Positions 10,005 through 21,434 of a DNA stretch of 64,000 nt are shown piece by piece. The translations under genes and the position numbers were made by a program. Source of the stretch: Portulaca oleracea (lineage: Eukaryota; Streptophyta; Magnoliopsida; Caryophyllales; Portulacaceae). The stretch covers positions 2,958,023 to 3,022,022 of the forward strand of contig CM055877.1 of NCBI GenBank assembly GCA_029582165.1, read 5' to 3'. Each line of letters starts with the position of its first letter. Positions within the stretch are counted from its first letter, which is position 1. The notes beneath the pieces are model-generated. The model was not told the DNA's origin and searched no databases. It saw nothing but the letters and a program-made list of their open reading frames with translations.

Positions 10005-11758
10005 TCATGAAACATTATCAACCTTCCTAGACCGAATTAAGTCCCATCCTAAATTAACCATGCACAGCCAGACAACATCAGCAAGTCGCGCTCCTCTAGA
10101 AAGCCCTCGAACATGTTCAATCGGGTCATTTTGAATGCAATCGTATGCCAACATCTCCACCCACACTACAGCAACAGTTTCCCACATGGTGTCTTCATCT
10201 GAAATCGCGATTCTCATCTTCTCAGCCAAATCACAGGCACCATACACTAATGGGTTACTCTCATTTTCCGCCCATGATTTGTAGTTACTTACCATATACC
10301 CGCAAATCTCCTTGGTTCGTGTCTCCTGAGGCGGTATACCACTTGAACGAATCACACGAACAATCTCTGACAATGCATCCTGTCCTGACTGTGACAGCAG
10401 GAGATGTCCCATGTAGTCTGACAATGTCATACTTTTATCTCTACAGTTGCTTTCGATGTCACAAGAATGGTACAAAATTGTTGTCGCGAGGTGCCATTGC
10501 AGGACTGTATCCTTGAATGAAGCCTCATGGTGCACCAAGTGGTATACATGACTGTTATGTTGCAGAAAGCATTGGCCCTTGGATGAAGCTATGTTTTCTT
10601 TGTCGAATGAGTCGTGCAATCGGTTGAGTCTTTCTATGATGAATCCTCCTAGGTTATCGATAAGGGGCTGCTCGATCTTGGGCACAAGCTGGTTTTGTAA
10701 CCAGTTTCCAATCAAGGAACCGAAAACGTTTTTGGGTTGCTTTCTGATCAGGCCATAAGCAGCTTCTTCGTCAGGACATTTACTATTTCGAGTGCATTCA
10801 TGAGCCCAATGCTATAAAAATAAGCACCCAATGAGTCACTAAGCGGGATTAAATCGAGCATGATTCCTGCACACATGAACAGGGCTACAACAGGCAAAGA
10901 TGAATACACAAACAGCACTGTCCCTTGGTTGTATGAACCGAGAAAAAGTGGGATGTAGGATGACCATGAGGTGAAATGATCTAAACGAACCGGAAGCAGT
11001 ACTAATACAAGAAGCTCAAGCATCAAAGAAGCTTCCCCTCTACAAAATCTCTTGTAGATCAGGTCAAGTTGGAGTTGAATAACCTTCAAAGCTCGGGCGT
11101 TGTCTAGTGTACTGAAAAGTTTTGAACAGGACTCGCGTTCTTGGGTTGATAACTCGCTTACCCAGAACAGCTTTTGCGAAAACCTGAAAAGGGTAAGAGC
11201 GATGATTCTGTCATCAGATTGAGTGACATCGATTTCACCATGTTGTGGTGTAACCAGTTGATTCACTTCCATGCTTAGATGCCAGAGGTGGTTGAGCTTG
11301 GAAAAGGTTATCGTACAGGCTAGAATCACTACTAACGAAAGATTAAAGATTGGGATCGCGGGGTTTTCTCTGTAGGATGCGAAATGACAGATGATACCAA
11401 AACAAAAGAGATCATAGAATGCAAACTTGAGCAAGTTTTGGTAGAGAGAGCTAGGAATTTTCGATTCTTGAGGATGTACAGCATTTACGACCAGCAGAAG
11501 AGCCGCGTACTTGAGAAGCATCAATGGGTTGGGATTGAGTGCGTATGCATGGATGTAGATAACGCGAGCACAAACGAGTAGGAGGGCGAAATTAGGGAGA
11601 AAAATGCTCAGACGATTCGCTGTATAGATCAAATGTGACACCCATCTGTTGAAACTTGTTCTTTCGAGTGGGGTTAGGAAATACAAGACAGCTTGCAGGT
11701 ATATGCTTATGAAAACTAAACCTCTCAGAAGAAAATCATAATCTGTCATGTCTTCCAT
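10005..11758 (-). pseudogene. DUF4220/DUF594 multi-pass membrane protein, one frameshift
   Basis: The N-terminal frame (from ATG 11758, or 11749) has several hydrophobic segments in the order usual for DUF4220, for example FISIYLQAVLYFL and LPNFALLLVCARV. The C-terminal frame (10715-10005) carries the DUF594 block: TVLQWHLATTILYHSC, then MWETVAVVWVEMLAYDC, LSRGARLADVVWL and MVNLGW. The function of this plant family is unknown. The two halves lie in different frames: the first stops at about 10753 (LTKKLLMA-stop), while the second continues upstream as DEEAAYGLIRKQPKNVFGS. They overlap, so a single-base indel near 10755-10785 would explain the break; no splice sites fit. Either a young pseudogene or a base-calling error. 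The GTG at 11779 is not used as start. Confidence 0.75.
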
Positions 11759-12191
11759 ATGCTCTTCTTTTCTGAACACAAAATACTTTAGCAGCTCTTT
11801 TATTGATTAGCAACTTCGACGGTTGATTTTGACTGTTAACTATTTTTTAACAGAAAATTTCCTCTGACAATGGACTTGATCAAAGAAGAACAGCAAATGA
11901 AAGAACCTTCACCAGTTACTCTCTAATGCCAAAATGCTTAGGTTTGAGTTGTGATGAATTCTGACAACGAAACAACACCAACCCCTCTGAAAAACTATAT
12001 CAAGAGTTTTATCTGGGACAAATTTTGTTCATGTCATTCAAATTTTTAATGTTTTTTATAAATTCATTTACAAAACTCTTAATTACTCCCTCCATTCCAT
12101 ATTAATTGTCATAATTTCATTTTTTGCCGTCTCCAATGTCACCCTTTGATTAATAATTTTTGTTGTCGTCTAACATGGTGCTACAAAAACA
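11759..12191. other. Region upstream of the DUF4220/DUF594 gene
   Basis: Probable promoter and leader of the - strand gene. A half Stowaway-like end (ATTACTCCCTCCATTCCATATTAATTGTC) lies at about 12083-12111. Confidence 0.4.
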
Positions 12192-12386
12192 AATTAGTAC
12201 TGATTGTAGCCTGTACGACCACCTATTCCAAGCTCAACGACCTCTGCCATATCTAGCATGGAGGTGAATCAACTGATTATAGTTACACCCCAGCATGACG
12301 AAATCGATGTCACTAAATTTGATGACAGAATCATTGCTCATACCCCTTTCAGATTCTCCCAAAAGCTGTTCTAGGTACGCGAGTTC
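12192..12386 (+). pseudogene. Inverted fragment of a DUF4220/DUF594 gene
   Basis: Read on +, 12259-12375 translates as MEVNQLIIVTPQHDEIDV followed by DDRIIAHTPFRFSQKLF and a stop. This parallels MEVNQLVTPQHGEIDV and DDRIIALTLFRFSQKLFW of the neighbouring - strand gene (11334-11154). Similarity extends at DNA level from about 12192 (GTACTGATTGTAGCCTG) to about 12386. Differences include a 6-bp insertion and Trp (TGG) changed to stop (TAG). It faces the parent gene, about 0.85 kb away. Confidence 0.85.
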
Positions 12387-13005
12387 GCAGTTGGTGTAAT
12401 CCCTTGTTGGGTGCCTCTTTTTGGAACTTGTTTTTACGGTGTCCACTAGCTTGCTACAATTAAAAAAATTTCTTTCGAATAATATTAGAGAATCACAAAA
12501 TTTTTTTTGGCTAAGAAGTCCGTGAACACCCCTACCATACCTACAAATCCGCCCATGAAATAAGAAAATGATAAATGTTGCCATACATGATTACATCTAC
12601 CTTCTCTCCCACGAAGAGCTTCCCAAAATAAAATCAAATAAAATCAAATCAAAACTCAAAAGTCCTCAACAACACACACCCAAAAAGGGAAAAAAAGAAA
12701 AAAAATACTTGGACCAATTCCTAGTGTTACGTTAGATTGGATTTGATTGGTTCCCCCTCCCCACCCTTGCATTATAACACAAAATTACACAATATTATCC
12801 ACAATATATGAACTTAACATCTCTACCTAACCGAACGTATAATACATACATGCTAGCACGTTTAATTAGTTAGTCAACGACCAATCTTTTCTCTTCTTTT
12901 CTTGTCTTTTCTCCCATCAAAAACATTGAACTCAACTAGTAATTAAGCATGCAATTATCCTTAATTAATTGATATATATGTTCGTGGGGGTCACTAAGTT
13001 TGGTG
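12387..13005. other. Upstream region of the expansin gene
   Basis: No coding sequence recognised. A 116-codon frame on - overlaps the DUF594 fragment and is judged spurious. The last few hundred bases should contain the expansin promoter. Confidence 0.4.
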
Positions 13006-13012
13006 TATAAAA
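13006..13012 (+). promoter_or_regulatory. TATA box of the expansin gene
   Basis: TATAAAA lies 102 bp before the expansin start codon, giving a leader of about 70 bases if transcription starts about 30 bases downstream. Inferred from motif and spacing only. Confidence 0.6.
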
Positions 13013-13113
13013 CCAAGCTTTGATATGTTTGTAGTTTTCAATCAAGCTTTGGTAGAGCTAGTTCTTGTTTGTTTTTGATTTCCCAAAAACTTCAAAGGCT
13101 CAAATAGTAAGTC

Positions 13114-16052
13114 ATGGCATCTAGTTTGCAAGCATCATGGAGATTTAGCAACTTCTTGTTTATAGGATTGTGGGTGTTGTTAGATATGGTGAGGCTGTCT
13201 TATGGATCCGTTACTTATTTTAAGCCGGGCAAATGGACCCTAGCTCATGCCACTTTTTATGGTGATGATACTGCCTCCGAAACTATGGGTATGTCTTAAT
13301 TTCAATGTCATTGTTAACAGCATAAACTATTTTATAGTTCTGTTGTGGTATATTATTTTCATTTCATAATAACAATCAGTTTAACTTTTTTTTTGTTCTA
13401 CAATCTCTTTTACCCTTAATAAAAAAATCTTATTCAACCTTTTGTTTTTCTATTCTTTATATTCCCAAGAAATAAATATTATTTGACTTTACACCCTTTA
13501 TTTTCTACTCTACTTTGATATTCCTCTAGTATCCTTAAAAGACTAAGGTCAAGTTCTTTTGTTAGGTTGGATATAACTCTCCCAATTTATCCTAACTTAT
13601 TCAAACTTATCCAAACTTAACATAATTCCCTAAAAAAACATTCACTCTATAAACACAATTTCCCATAAAAAAATCATAATTTATCCTATTTTATCATAAC
13701 GTATCTCAACTTATCCTAACTTATCCATCTAAACTTGAAATAACTCAACCAAAGAACAGGACCTAAGAATGTCATGGGCTATGGAGTATTGGATTGCTAA
13801 TTCTACATTGTAACCCTAATTTCCTTAACAAACTTTGTAACCTTTTTCCTCCCTTGATTTTGCTGAATTGCAGGAGGTGCATGTGGATATGGGAATTTGT
13901 TCACCAACGGATATGGAGTAGAAACAGCTGCATTAAGCACAGTATTATTCAACAATGGCTACGCTTGTGGGAGTTGCTACCAAATGAAGTGTGTTCAATC
14001 ACCCTGGTGCAACCATGCTACCACCAATGCTGGTTACGGTTATGGTGGAGGATCGTCGAGTACTGCACCGACCATCACCGTCACCGCCACCAACCTCTGC
14101 CCTCCGAACTGGTACCAGCCGTCCGATGCCGGTGGTTGGTGCAACCCACCTAGGGAACATTTTGACCTCTCCAAATCTGCATTTAAAAAGCTTGCATTTT
14201 GGAAGGCCGGCATCATCCCCGTCATGTATAGAAGGTAATGCTGTTAACCATCTTACATTTCATTTAAATCATTTATAAAATTTAATGTAAGTATATTTAA
14301 ATCATTATAAAGTTATGTTTCATTACTTTGAGGGTTATTACAACTTATAAACAATATAAAAATAATTATTTATTAGTATTTTTTTCATAAATATAAAACT
14401 ATGCTAATATGATTGATAAAATTAGGCTATTATTTATATTTTTTGACCTTGATAATAAGTATTATACTCTTATAGTTGATGAATATATATAATTATTAGA
14501 AAATATATTATTAAAAGTTACAAAACTATGAAATATGAACAATTTAAGATAGTTATTAACCATCTTGAAGTAAGATGTGTATCATTGTCCAATTATGAAA
14601 ATTAAATTGTCCAATAATATTTTAAACTTTATTCATAATGATAATATATTCAGAGTTTCAGACTTGTCGTAGACCAAAGAGGTGGTAGTCAAATTAGTCG
14701 TCACCTTCCCGTTCCGAGTTCTCCACCAATATTCAATTATTAGTCAAACCAGAACATTCCTAATAACTTTTAAGGGATCGATTTATGTTAGATAAAGTTT
14801 GATAAATATTGATTGGTAAAGTATTAGAAAAATGTATAGAATTTTGGAAACATAGGAAATTTCAGTAAGGTGTAATATGATTATTTGTTCTATGTTTCGT
14901 AAAGCTTTTAAAATTTCACATTTTAATTCCCAATATTTTAACAATCAACATTTACAAAAATTTATCCAATCTAAATCTATCCCTAAAAAGAATGTACATA
15001 AGGGTTATGCTTTGCAACTCGGTACTTACCAAGATTTAAGCATCCGTCAAACTTTGAAAACTTTGGTTAACTATTAATTATATATATACAATGTTTTAGT
15101 ATACGAAACAACTATCATTTGATTGGTAACAAACAACACTATCTTATAAAATATAGGGAGTGTTTGTCTACCCAACTTTTTGGACACTATTAGTTTTTTG
15201 AACAAGGTTAAAAAGCTACTTATTAAGGTGTTTAGGCAGCTTTTTATATTACCTTTTTAGATCTAATAAGCTAGTTTTCAAAAAGTTACTCGATGAAGTT
15301 TTTTGAGGTAACTTTTCACAAAAAGCTAGACATTTTTCTGCAATCGGCTAATTCAAATTAAACGGTTAGGTTCAAAAAGCTAATCCAAACAACTATCAGT
15401 TAATAATAGTTACAAGCTAACAACTAACAGCTACTAGATGATTGCCAAGCAGGACCATAACATTGTGATTTTCTAATAAGATATTATGTATATCATTAGA
15501 AACTGTGAAACATCTAATATGTAAGTATGTAACATATAAAAATGAGAAGTAGTTTTATACCTATCTCATTCCACCTACTTTTTTTTTTGGATAATTGACG
15601 ACTTCAAGCCTGATTTTGTTCAACCAAATAAAGTGCCAAAGAACACCGGAAAAACAACACTAAAAACCTAGCGTGTAGTTTAATTTGTAGACTAAAGTTT
15701 GATCATATTGTGTTGATTGGACATGTACAACAGGGTGCCATGCCCAAGGAAGGGAGGGATAAGATTCTACATGCAAGGTAACCCATACTGGCTGTTGGTG
15801 TACGTGATGAACGTCGGAGGTGCAGGTGACATCTCACAGATGTGGGTCAAAGGCACCAAAAGCAGCCAGTGGCTAACCATGAGCCACAATTGGGGTGCCT
15901 CCTACCAAGCCTTTGCTCAGTTGGGTGGTCAGTCACTCTCCTTCAAGGTCAAGTCTTACTCCACTGCCGAGACTATTATCGCCTACAACGTCGCCCCACA
16001 GTATTGGACTGTCGGCACCACTTATCAAGCCAATGTCAACTTCAAGTCATGA
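13114..16052 (+). CDS. Alpha-expansin, 3 exons, 284 aa
   Basis: Exons 13114-13288, 13874-14234 and 15734-16052 join in frame with GT..AG borders. Expansins are secreted wall-loosening proteins that act without hydrolysis. A signal peptide covers about residues 1-31. The first domain (double-psi barrel) follows: [29 protein letters not shown] and the HFD motif at 154-156. The C-terminal cellulose-binding-like domain runs from about 190, with [27 protein letters not shown] and ending VNFKS. GGWCNPP-EHFDLS and RRVPC mark it as alpha (EXPA). Between two conserved Cys-containing blocks it has a Gly/Tyr/Ser-rich insertion (about 106-122) not usual in the family. Intron 2 (1.5 kb) carries two MITEs. 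Subfamily number not assigned. Confidence 0.93.
13547..13766. mobile_element. MITE, family C (TTCTTTGG-type), in expansin intron 1
   Basis: Starts GGTCAAGTTCTTTTGTTAGG and ends AACCAAAGAACAGGACC, inverted relative to each other. The interior repeats CTTATCC motifs. Related copies: 27470-27609, 37135-37325, 44882-45066 and 49722-49881. Confidence 0.65.
14236..14584. mobile_element. MITE, family A, in expansin intron 2
   Basis: It begins immediately behind the splice donor with TGTTAACCATCTTAC and ends AACCATCTTGAAGTAAGATGTGTATCAT. The interior matches the copy at 8072-8453 at many positions. The left outer end is missing, possibly trimmed at the exon border. Confidence 0.7.
15156..15456. mobile_element. 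MITE, family B (hAT-like), in expansin intron 2
   Basis: Starts GGGAGTGTTTGTCTACCCAAC and ends ATTGCCAAGCAGGACC, with many AGCTTTTT/AAAAAGCTA motifs inside. Same family as the split copy in FZR intron 6 (31871-33940). The GTGTTTGG-type ends suggest a hAT origin. Confidence 0.6.
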
Positions 16053-16611
16053 TCGTCAAAAGACTTAAAAATTTACATAATACAGCAAACAGCATAAGAA
16101 AACAACAAAAACTACTCCAAAAGAGAAGCACAACAAAAACGTTGGCACTCGATCACTCTGTCTTTTAATTGTTCCAATAGTAGTGATCCATCATTCTTTG
16201 CTTTATTTTTGTTTGAACTAAATGGGATTTTGATTTCCCTCTTGAATTGGCATGCATGCATGCTAGCGAAGCTAGCTAGTCAATCATGATCCATGCTTCC
16301 TTAGGTTCTTTTTTATTTTCCTTTTTTTTCATACAAAGTTAATTAGCTTCTTTTATTGTATCTAAGGTGTAGCCTGTTGGCAAATTAATGGCTCCCAGAT
16401 ACAAAAATATTTATGCAAATGTAAAAAATTGTCGGCTATATGTCGTGATCTTTAGTCCATTCCATAATAGTTGTCACTTTAAATAACTTTTTTAGTCCCA
16501 CATTACTTGTCACTTTATAATTTCAATGTAACTTTTTTCAATTAACTATGTTTTTATAAGTTTTTCTCAGACAAATATAGAAAGAAAGATATTCGTACAA
16601 TTTAATACTAA
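16053..16611. other. 3' flank of the expansin gene
   Basis: Contains the expected 3' untranslated region. A palindromic GCATGCATGCATGC-like stretch and CTAGCGAAGCTAGCTAG lie at about 16252-16279. A decayed Stowaway-like end (CCATTCCATAATAGTTGTCAC) lies at about 16458. Confidence 0.4.
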
Positions 16612-16876
16612 GGGAGTGTTTGGTAGGAACCCCAGGGAAATTTTTCTCGGGGAAAATTTCCCATGGGATGTTTTCCATGGGAAAGATTTCCCTGGGAAAA
16701 ATTTCCCTTAGTCCCCCCCCGACCCTAAGAGAAATTTTCCCTAGAAAAATAGAGAAAATGGTGGGCCAATTGTGAAAACTTTTCCAAAGTCAACCCGCAT
16801 CCAAACATGGGAAAAATAAGTCAACCCGGAAAAATTGACAATTTCCCCAGGGTTATTGACCAACCAAACGCAACCA
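16612..16876. mobile_element. MITE, family E (GGGAAATTTT-type)
   Basis: Starts GGGAGTGTTTGGTAGGAACC and ends GACCAACCAAACGCAACC. The inside is built of TTTCCC/GGGAAA palindromic pieces. Related: 35330-35480, 42815-43271 and 48544-48780. Confidence 0.65.
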
Positions 16877-17031
16877 AGACTTAACCAACTCATTTTATTG
16901 ATTTTCTAAGTTTTGGCTGAATGGACAAATATTATGGGACGAAGGTAGTTGTACTAAATTTAAAGTTGTTACCTACTTTTCTTTTGTTAATAGCTGGAAA
17001 TATGTAACATATCAAGATACCAACAAGCAAA

Positions 17032-17250
17032 ATGATAAATATTTTGATGCAGGATGGTTAATAATCATCTTGCGTTTTACCTAAATTACTCATAAAGTTA
17101 AATATAAGTATATTTAAATTATTATAAAGATATGTCTCATTACTTTGGAGGTTATTATAACTTATAAACAATATTAAAATAATTAATTATTTATTTATAT
17201 TTTCTCATAAATATAAAAGTATGTATAAAATGTGCATTTTTTATTACGAT
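17032..17250. mobile_element. MITE, family A, truncated copy
   Basis: Starts ATGATAAATATTTTGATGC and shares the left half of the family A interior (AAATTACTCATAAA, TTATAACTTATAAACAATATT). It stops about 220 bp in, without a right end. Confidence 0.65.
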
Positions 17251-20127
17251 TGTTAACCAACTTTTGGATCAGATAACCGTATATCCACGAATTATAAAAC
17301 ACTCATACAATCAAAATTATTGTACTTTTTGCCTTTATGAGTTCAAAGTTATAAACATGATATATTGTGTATTGTGTTACATTTTTAAGCTAATTTACCA
17401 CGAAAAAAATAATGTTTCATTGGTTCAAAGTGATAAATTAATTATTTTCGAATACCGATCGGTGATCCGGATTTTTCAATCCTCGATCCGTGATCCGAGG
17501 AAAAATCGGATTGGTTAACCGATCCGTCAACTTCAAAAATTATGTGCTAATTATCCGTTTTTTTGGATCAGATCACTAATTATGGATTTATTGGCCCACC
17601 TCTATCTAATACACACATTGAATTTTGCATTGCTAGGAGCACACATGTATGAATCGAAGTCATATTTCTCTCTATTTCTGATAGCCTCTTCGTTTTAAAA
17701 ACGGTTTTCTAAAAAGTTTTCAAAATGGTTCTGTGTTTGACTTTGAAAGTTTTTTTTTTTAGATTTATTGAATTTAATCTCTTCATGCACTTCTATGTAT
17801 AGGGGAAACCTGTATGTATCTGAATCCCCTCAAACCTCGCGCTAGCAAAACCACATTGAAATTTATTGTTATGAGTTAATTCTCTTCTTGCAGTTTCATG
17901 TATGGGAGAAACCTGTATGTATCTGAATCCCCTCAGACTTCAGTCTAGCAAAACTACATTGAAATTTATTGTTATTTTTGAGAAATTAACGATAAAAATT
18001 TTCGATAAGTGACCAACATGAAAAATCAATTCGTTCAAGTGATAAAGAAGGGATAATTTGTTCAAGTGATAAAGCTTTGAATATTTTCCCAAATACTCAA
18101 AAATCAATTCAAGAAGCATGCCCCTCCCAAAATGAAAAGTGAAAAGGGCAAAAAGTTAGGGAAGCATGCATGCTTGATTGAAAGTTTATCCATCATTAAT
18201 CAAAATCAAAAGCAAACTAATTAATTATAAGATTTTAGGCAAAATGGTCAAATTTGTCATAGTTCGAACAATCTCTTTCTGAGTATTCTTACGATTTTAA
18301 AGGGAGGTTTGAAACACAAAAATAATAAGACACAAGATTTTAACGGAAAATCCCAAATCAGGAAACAGCACAAAAGCAATGTAGAGGATTACAATGCATT
18401 TAAACAAAGACTATTTAATCTCTATCAATCTCTCATAATCTCTTATGTACGACTTATAATGAGTTACAAACAGAAACTCAAAACTCACAATTGATCTCAC
18501 CTTGACACTCGCAATAAAAATATAGAGATTCATAGACACAATATCTCATGGTACAGCAATGAATCACAACTCAACTCATACATAAAACATTGTGTCACAA
18601 GACTCTATTTATAGCCGCTACAAGAACAGATCTAAAGTTATTAGAGATTTTTTAGGCCATCAAACATCTCCATAAATTCAATTCAAATCGAACAAATTCG
18701 GATATTCGAATCGGACAGATTTTTGTCAGCTCTACCCATCAAAAGGCATGCAACAACAAAAGTCGATCAAATAAGTTGAAGTGAGAGTGACAAACAAAGG
18801 TTGTTAAGAGACATTTGAGAGGCAAGAGGGGACAAGGTCCAAAGTTGTAGACACTATAGAAATGAGTAATAGAGCCCTAAAGAGGGAGACTTGCATATGC
18901 CTAACTTCAACTTTCCCATGATGAGTGCTATTTTAAGGGCACGCCCCCAATTTGCTCATCCTTTCCCTTTTATCATGTCATATGAATTATCATCATCACC
19001 CTCACACTCCAAATCATTCCTCCACCCTCACTTTTTCCCCCTTTTCCACCTCAATACTTTCTTCTTTTTTGGTGTATTTTTCTTCTATTTATTTCATTTA
19101 TTTATCTTTTAGGGAGAAAAAAAGTCTGTGGTCCAAATCAACTTGCAATGATCTCATTTGGATCCCCATAAAGCCAATGCATGAGATTGGATCAAACTTG
19201 TTTGGTCACTGACATTTTGTGTAATTAAGTGTGGATCATGGCTTTGATTATATAATCCATGCATTTTGAAAACATAGCAAATTATGATTATTGATTATTC
19301 AGGACCCGTCAAATCTATGGGTAATTTTAGTTTACCAAAATTTACCCATTTTTGCCTATACCAAACTTTATCAAAAGTAACCTAAGTTAAAAAAAATTGA
19401 TATATTAGTGTAAATTTGTCAAAAATTACCAAACTTTACGAAAAATTATCAAAAATTACTAAAATTTAACTTTTCTCTAACTGTTTTTTTACTCTTAATT
19501 AGACACACTAATTGGTAAAATGTTTTGACGTTTTATACACTCAAACAAAAGGTCAGTATATAACAAGATTAGTAAAAACAAATACCCATTTGTTATCCAT
19601 TTTAACCCAGCTCGAATTTATCAATTATTTCATTAATTTCATTAAAATTTACCAAATAGTGCCAACCCAATTCAAATTTATGTAACTTGAACTGAAAATG
19701 GAAAACCAGTGGATAACAATGAAATAATGATGGATTTGTTGTTATATCCAAAACTTTTGAAGAGTTTTTCCTTGCTAAAAAGACCAAAACCTTTCCAAGG
19801 CCAACATCCCCCATAAGAAAAGAAAGCACATCAAAACTAATCCTCAAAAAGACCACCTAATGCAAATGAATTTAAACAACATTTGGGTTGTCAGAGAATG
19901 TGAAGAGCAAAACATGCAATGCAAAGGAGATGAGAGAAGGAAAAAGGTGAGAATAGAGCCCCATAAATGATCACCCCAACCCCCAACAAAGCTATAAGAG
20001 GAGGGAAGTTTTTTGACCTAAAGTTATCATGGCCCAACTAACTTATTTTTCTATCCAAATTAAACTCCAAGCCATGGAAAAACAATCATCTACTTTACTC
20101 CCCCTTTTACATTCTTTCTCCTCCCCT
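17251..20127. other. Intergenic, mostly unannotated
   Basis: No gene recognised. A diverged direct duplication with a shift of about 103 bp lies at about 17765-17970 (shared AACCTGTATGTATCTG and AATCCCCTCA). A stretch around 18300-18720 (GATTTTAACGGAAAATCCC ... CTCTATTTATAGCCGC) has the look of an old LTR or leader piece, but its borders are not visible. 17440-17590 repeats GATCCG motifs. Confidence 0.4.
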
Positions 20128-20449
20128 GTTTCATGCTCTATAAGCTTTCCCCCATCTTTTTCTCTACAATACTTGGTCTCTTCCTCAATCAAACAAATAC
20201 CCACTTCCTTTTATGAAAAACCCACTTCAAATTTCTCATTAGCTCCCTAAATCACACTCTAAAAGGCTTCATTTTGTTGTAGGGCTCTGTTTCATGCTCT
20301 ATGAGCTTTCCCATCTTTTTCTCTCCAATACTTGGTCTCTTCCTCAATCCCACCAATATCCACTTCCTTATATGAAAAACCCACTTCAAATTTCTCATTA
20401 GCTCCCTAAATCACACTCTAAAAGGCTTCTTTTAGTTGTAGGGCTCTGT
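20128..20449 (+). repeat. Tandem duplication (about 160 bp x 2) in the leader of the DUF1191 gene
   Basis: 20128-20288 and 20289-20449 both run from GTTTCATGCTCTAT to AGGGCTCTGT with few differences. Being directly upstream of the DUF1191 start codon (20469), the repeat lies in its promoter or 5' untranslated region. Confidence 0.85.
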
Positions 20450-20468
20450 TTTTCCCCTGTTTTTGAAG

Positions 20469-21434
20469 ATGATTCTTGTTCTTCTTGTTATGTTTTTCCC
20501 ATTGGCATTATCATCTTCTCAGACAGAGGGAGGAGTGACTACTCTCAATATCCAATCGGCCCGGCTCCTCGATCTCACCATTAGAGACTACACCGTGAAG
20601 CTCTTCGATCAGAAGAACTTCAAAACAGGGGTGTCCAACAATGTACATCTGCCGTCGAATCTCTCTGGAATCGACGTCGAATTCGCGAGGTTTCGATGCG
20701 GGAGCTTGAGGAGGTACGGTGCACACATGAAGGAGTTTCACTTGAGCAAAGGTGTGGACATAAACCCTTGTGTAGAAAGAGTCATTTTGATCAGGCAAAA
20801 GCTAGGGGTAAATTGGTCAAACATATACTATGCTAACTACAGTTTACAAGGATACCAACTTGTGACCCCAATCTTGGGGCTTCTAGCTTACAATGGTGGA
20901 GATGATGGCCAAGGTGTGGGTGGTCCAAACCCTTTTGAGCTTGGGATTTCTTCTGGTGAAAACCCCATCAAAGTGAACTTCACAAATGTGGCTAGATTCA
21001 ACCCTTCTAATGACCCAAATGGTAAAACTAAAACCCCCTATTGTGCTACTTTTGAGGGCCAAGGTAAGGTGACATTGGCCCAAATGGTGTCTCCAAATGT
21101 TTGCAATGTCACAAGTCATGGCCACTTCGGGCTCGTGATCGAGAACCCAATGGACCCGCATGGCCCGGCCCAATACCCGAAGCGGCTGAGCCGGTGGGAG
21201 GTGGCTCTAGTCGGCTCGATCGGGGCGGCATTGGGTGCCTTCTTGCTAGGGTTGCTCTTGGTTGCCATGTTTGCCAAGGCCAAAAAGAGGTCAAAATTGG
21301 AAGAAATGGTAAGGAGGGCATATCAAGAGGAAGCTTTACAAGTGTCTATGGTTGGACATGTGAGAGCCCCTATTGCTCCACCAACTAGGACAGTCCCTAT
21401 AATTGAAAGGGATTATAGGCCACCATTTTTTTGA
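20469..21434 (+). CDS. DUF1191 membrane protein, 321 aa, single exon
   Basis: The reading starts at ATG 20469; the TTG two codons before is not a plant start. A signal peptide (MILVLLVMFFPLALSSS) is followed by an extracellular DUF1191 domain. Conserved-looking blocks are SARLLDLTIRDYTVK, FRCGSLRRYGA, YYANYSLQGYQLVTPILGLL and VNFTN, then one transmembrane helix (about residues 245-270, VALVGSIGAALGAFLLGLLL) and a basic cytosolic tail, KAKKRSKLEEMVRRAYQEEAL, ending YRPPFF. Several N-glycosylation sites (NLS, NWS, NYS, NFT, NVT) fit an extracellular domain. The family is plant-specific with no established function. The frame is intact. Confidence 0.92.
   Translation: MILVLLVMFFPLALSSSQTEGGVTTLNIQSARLLDLTIRDYTVKLFDQKNFKTGVSNNVHLPSNLSGIDVEFARFRCGSLRRYGAHMKEFHLSKGVDINPCVERVILIRQKLGVNWSNIYYANYSLQGYQLVTPILGLLAYNGGDDGQGVGGPNPFELGISSGENPIKVNFTNVARFNPSNDPNGKTKTPYCATFEGQGKVTLAQMVSPNVCNVTSHGHFGLVIENPMDPHGPAQYPKRLSRWEVALVGSIGAALGAFLLGLLLVAMFAKAKKRSKLEEMVRRAYQEEALQVSMVGHVRAPIAPPTRTVPIIERDYRPPFF

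Noticed and set aside
20463..20468. TTG as the start of the DUF1191 protein
   Set aside because: Plant nuclear genes start at ATG; ATG at 20469 begins the signal peptide.
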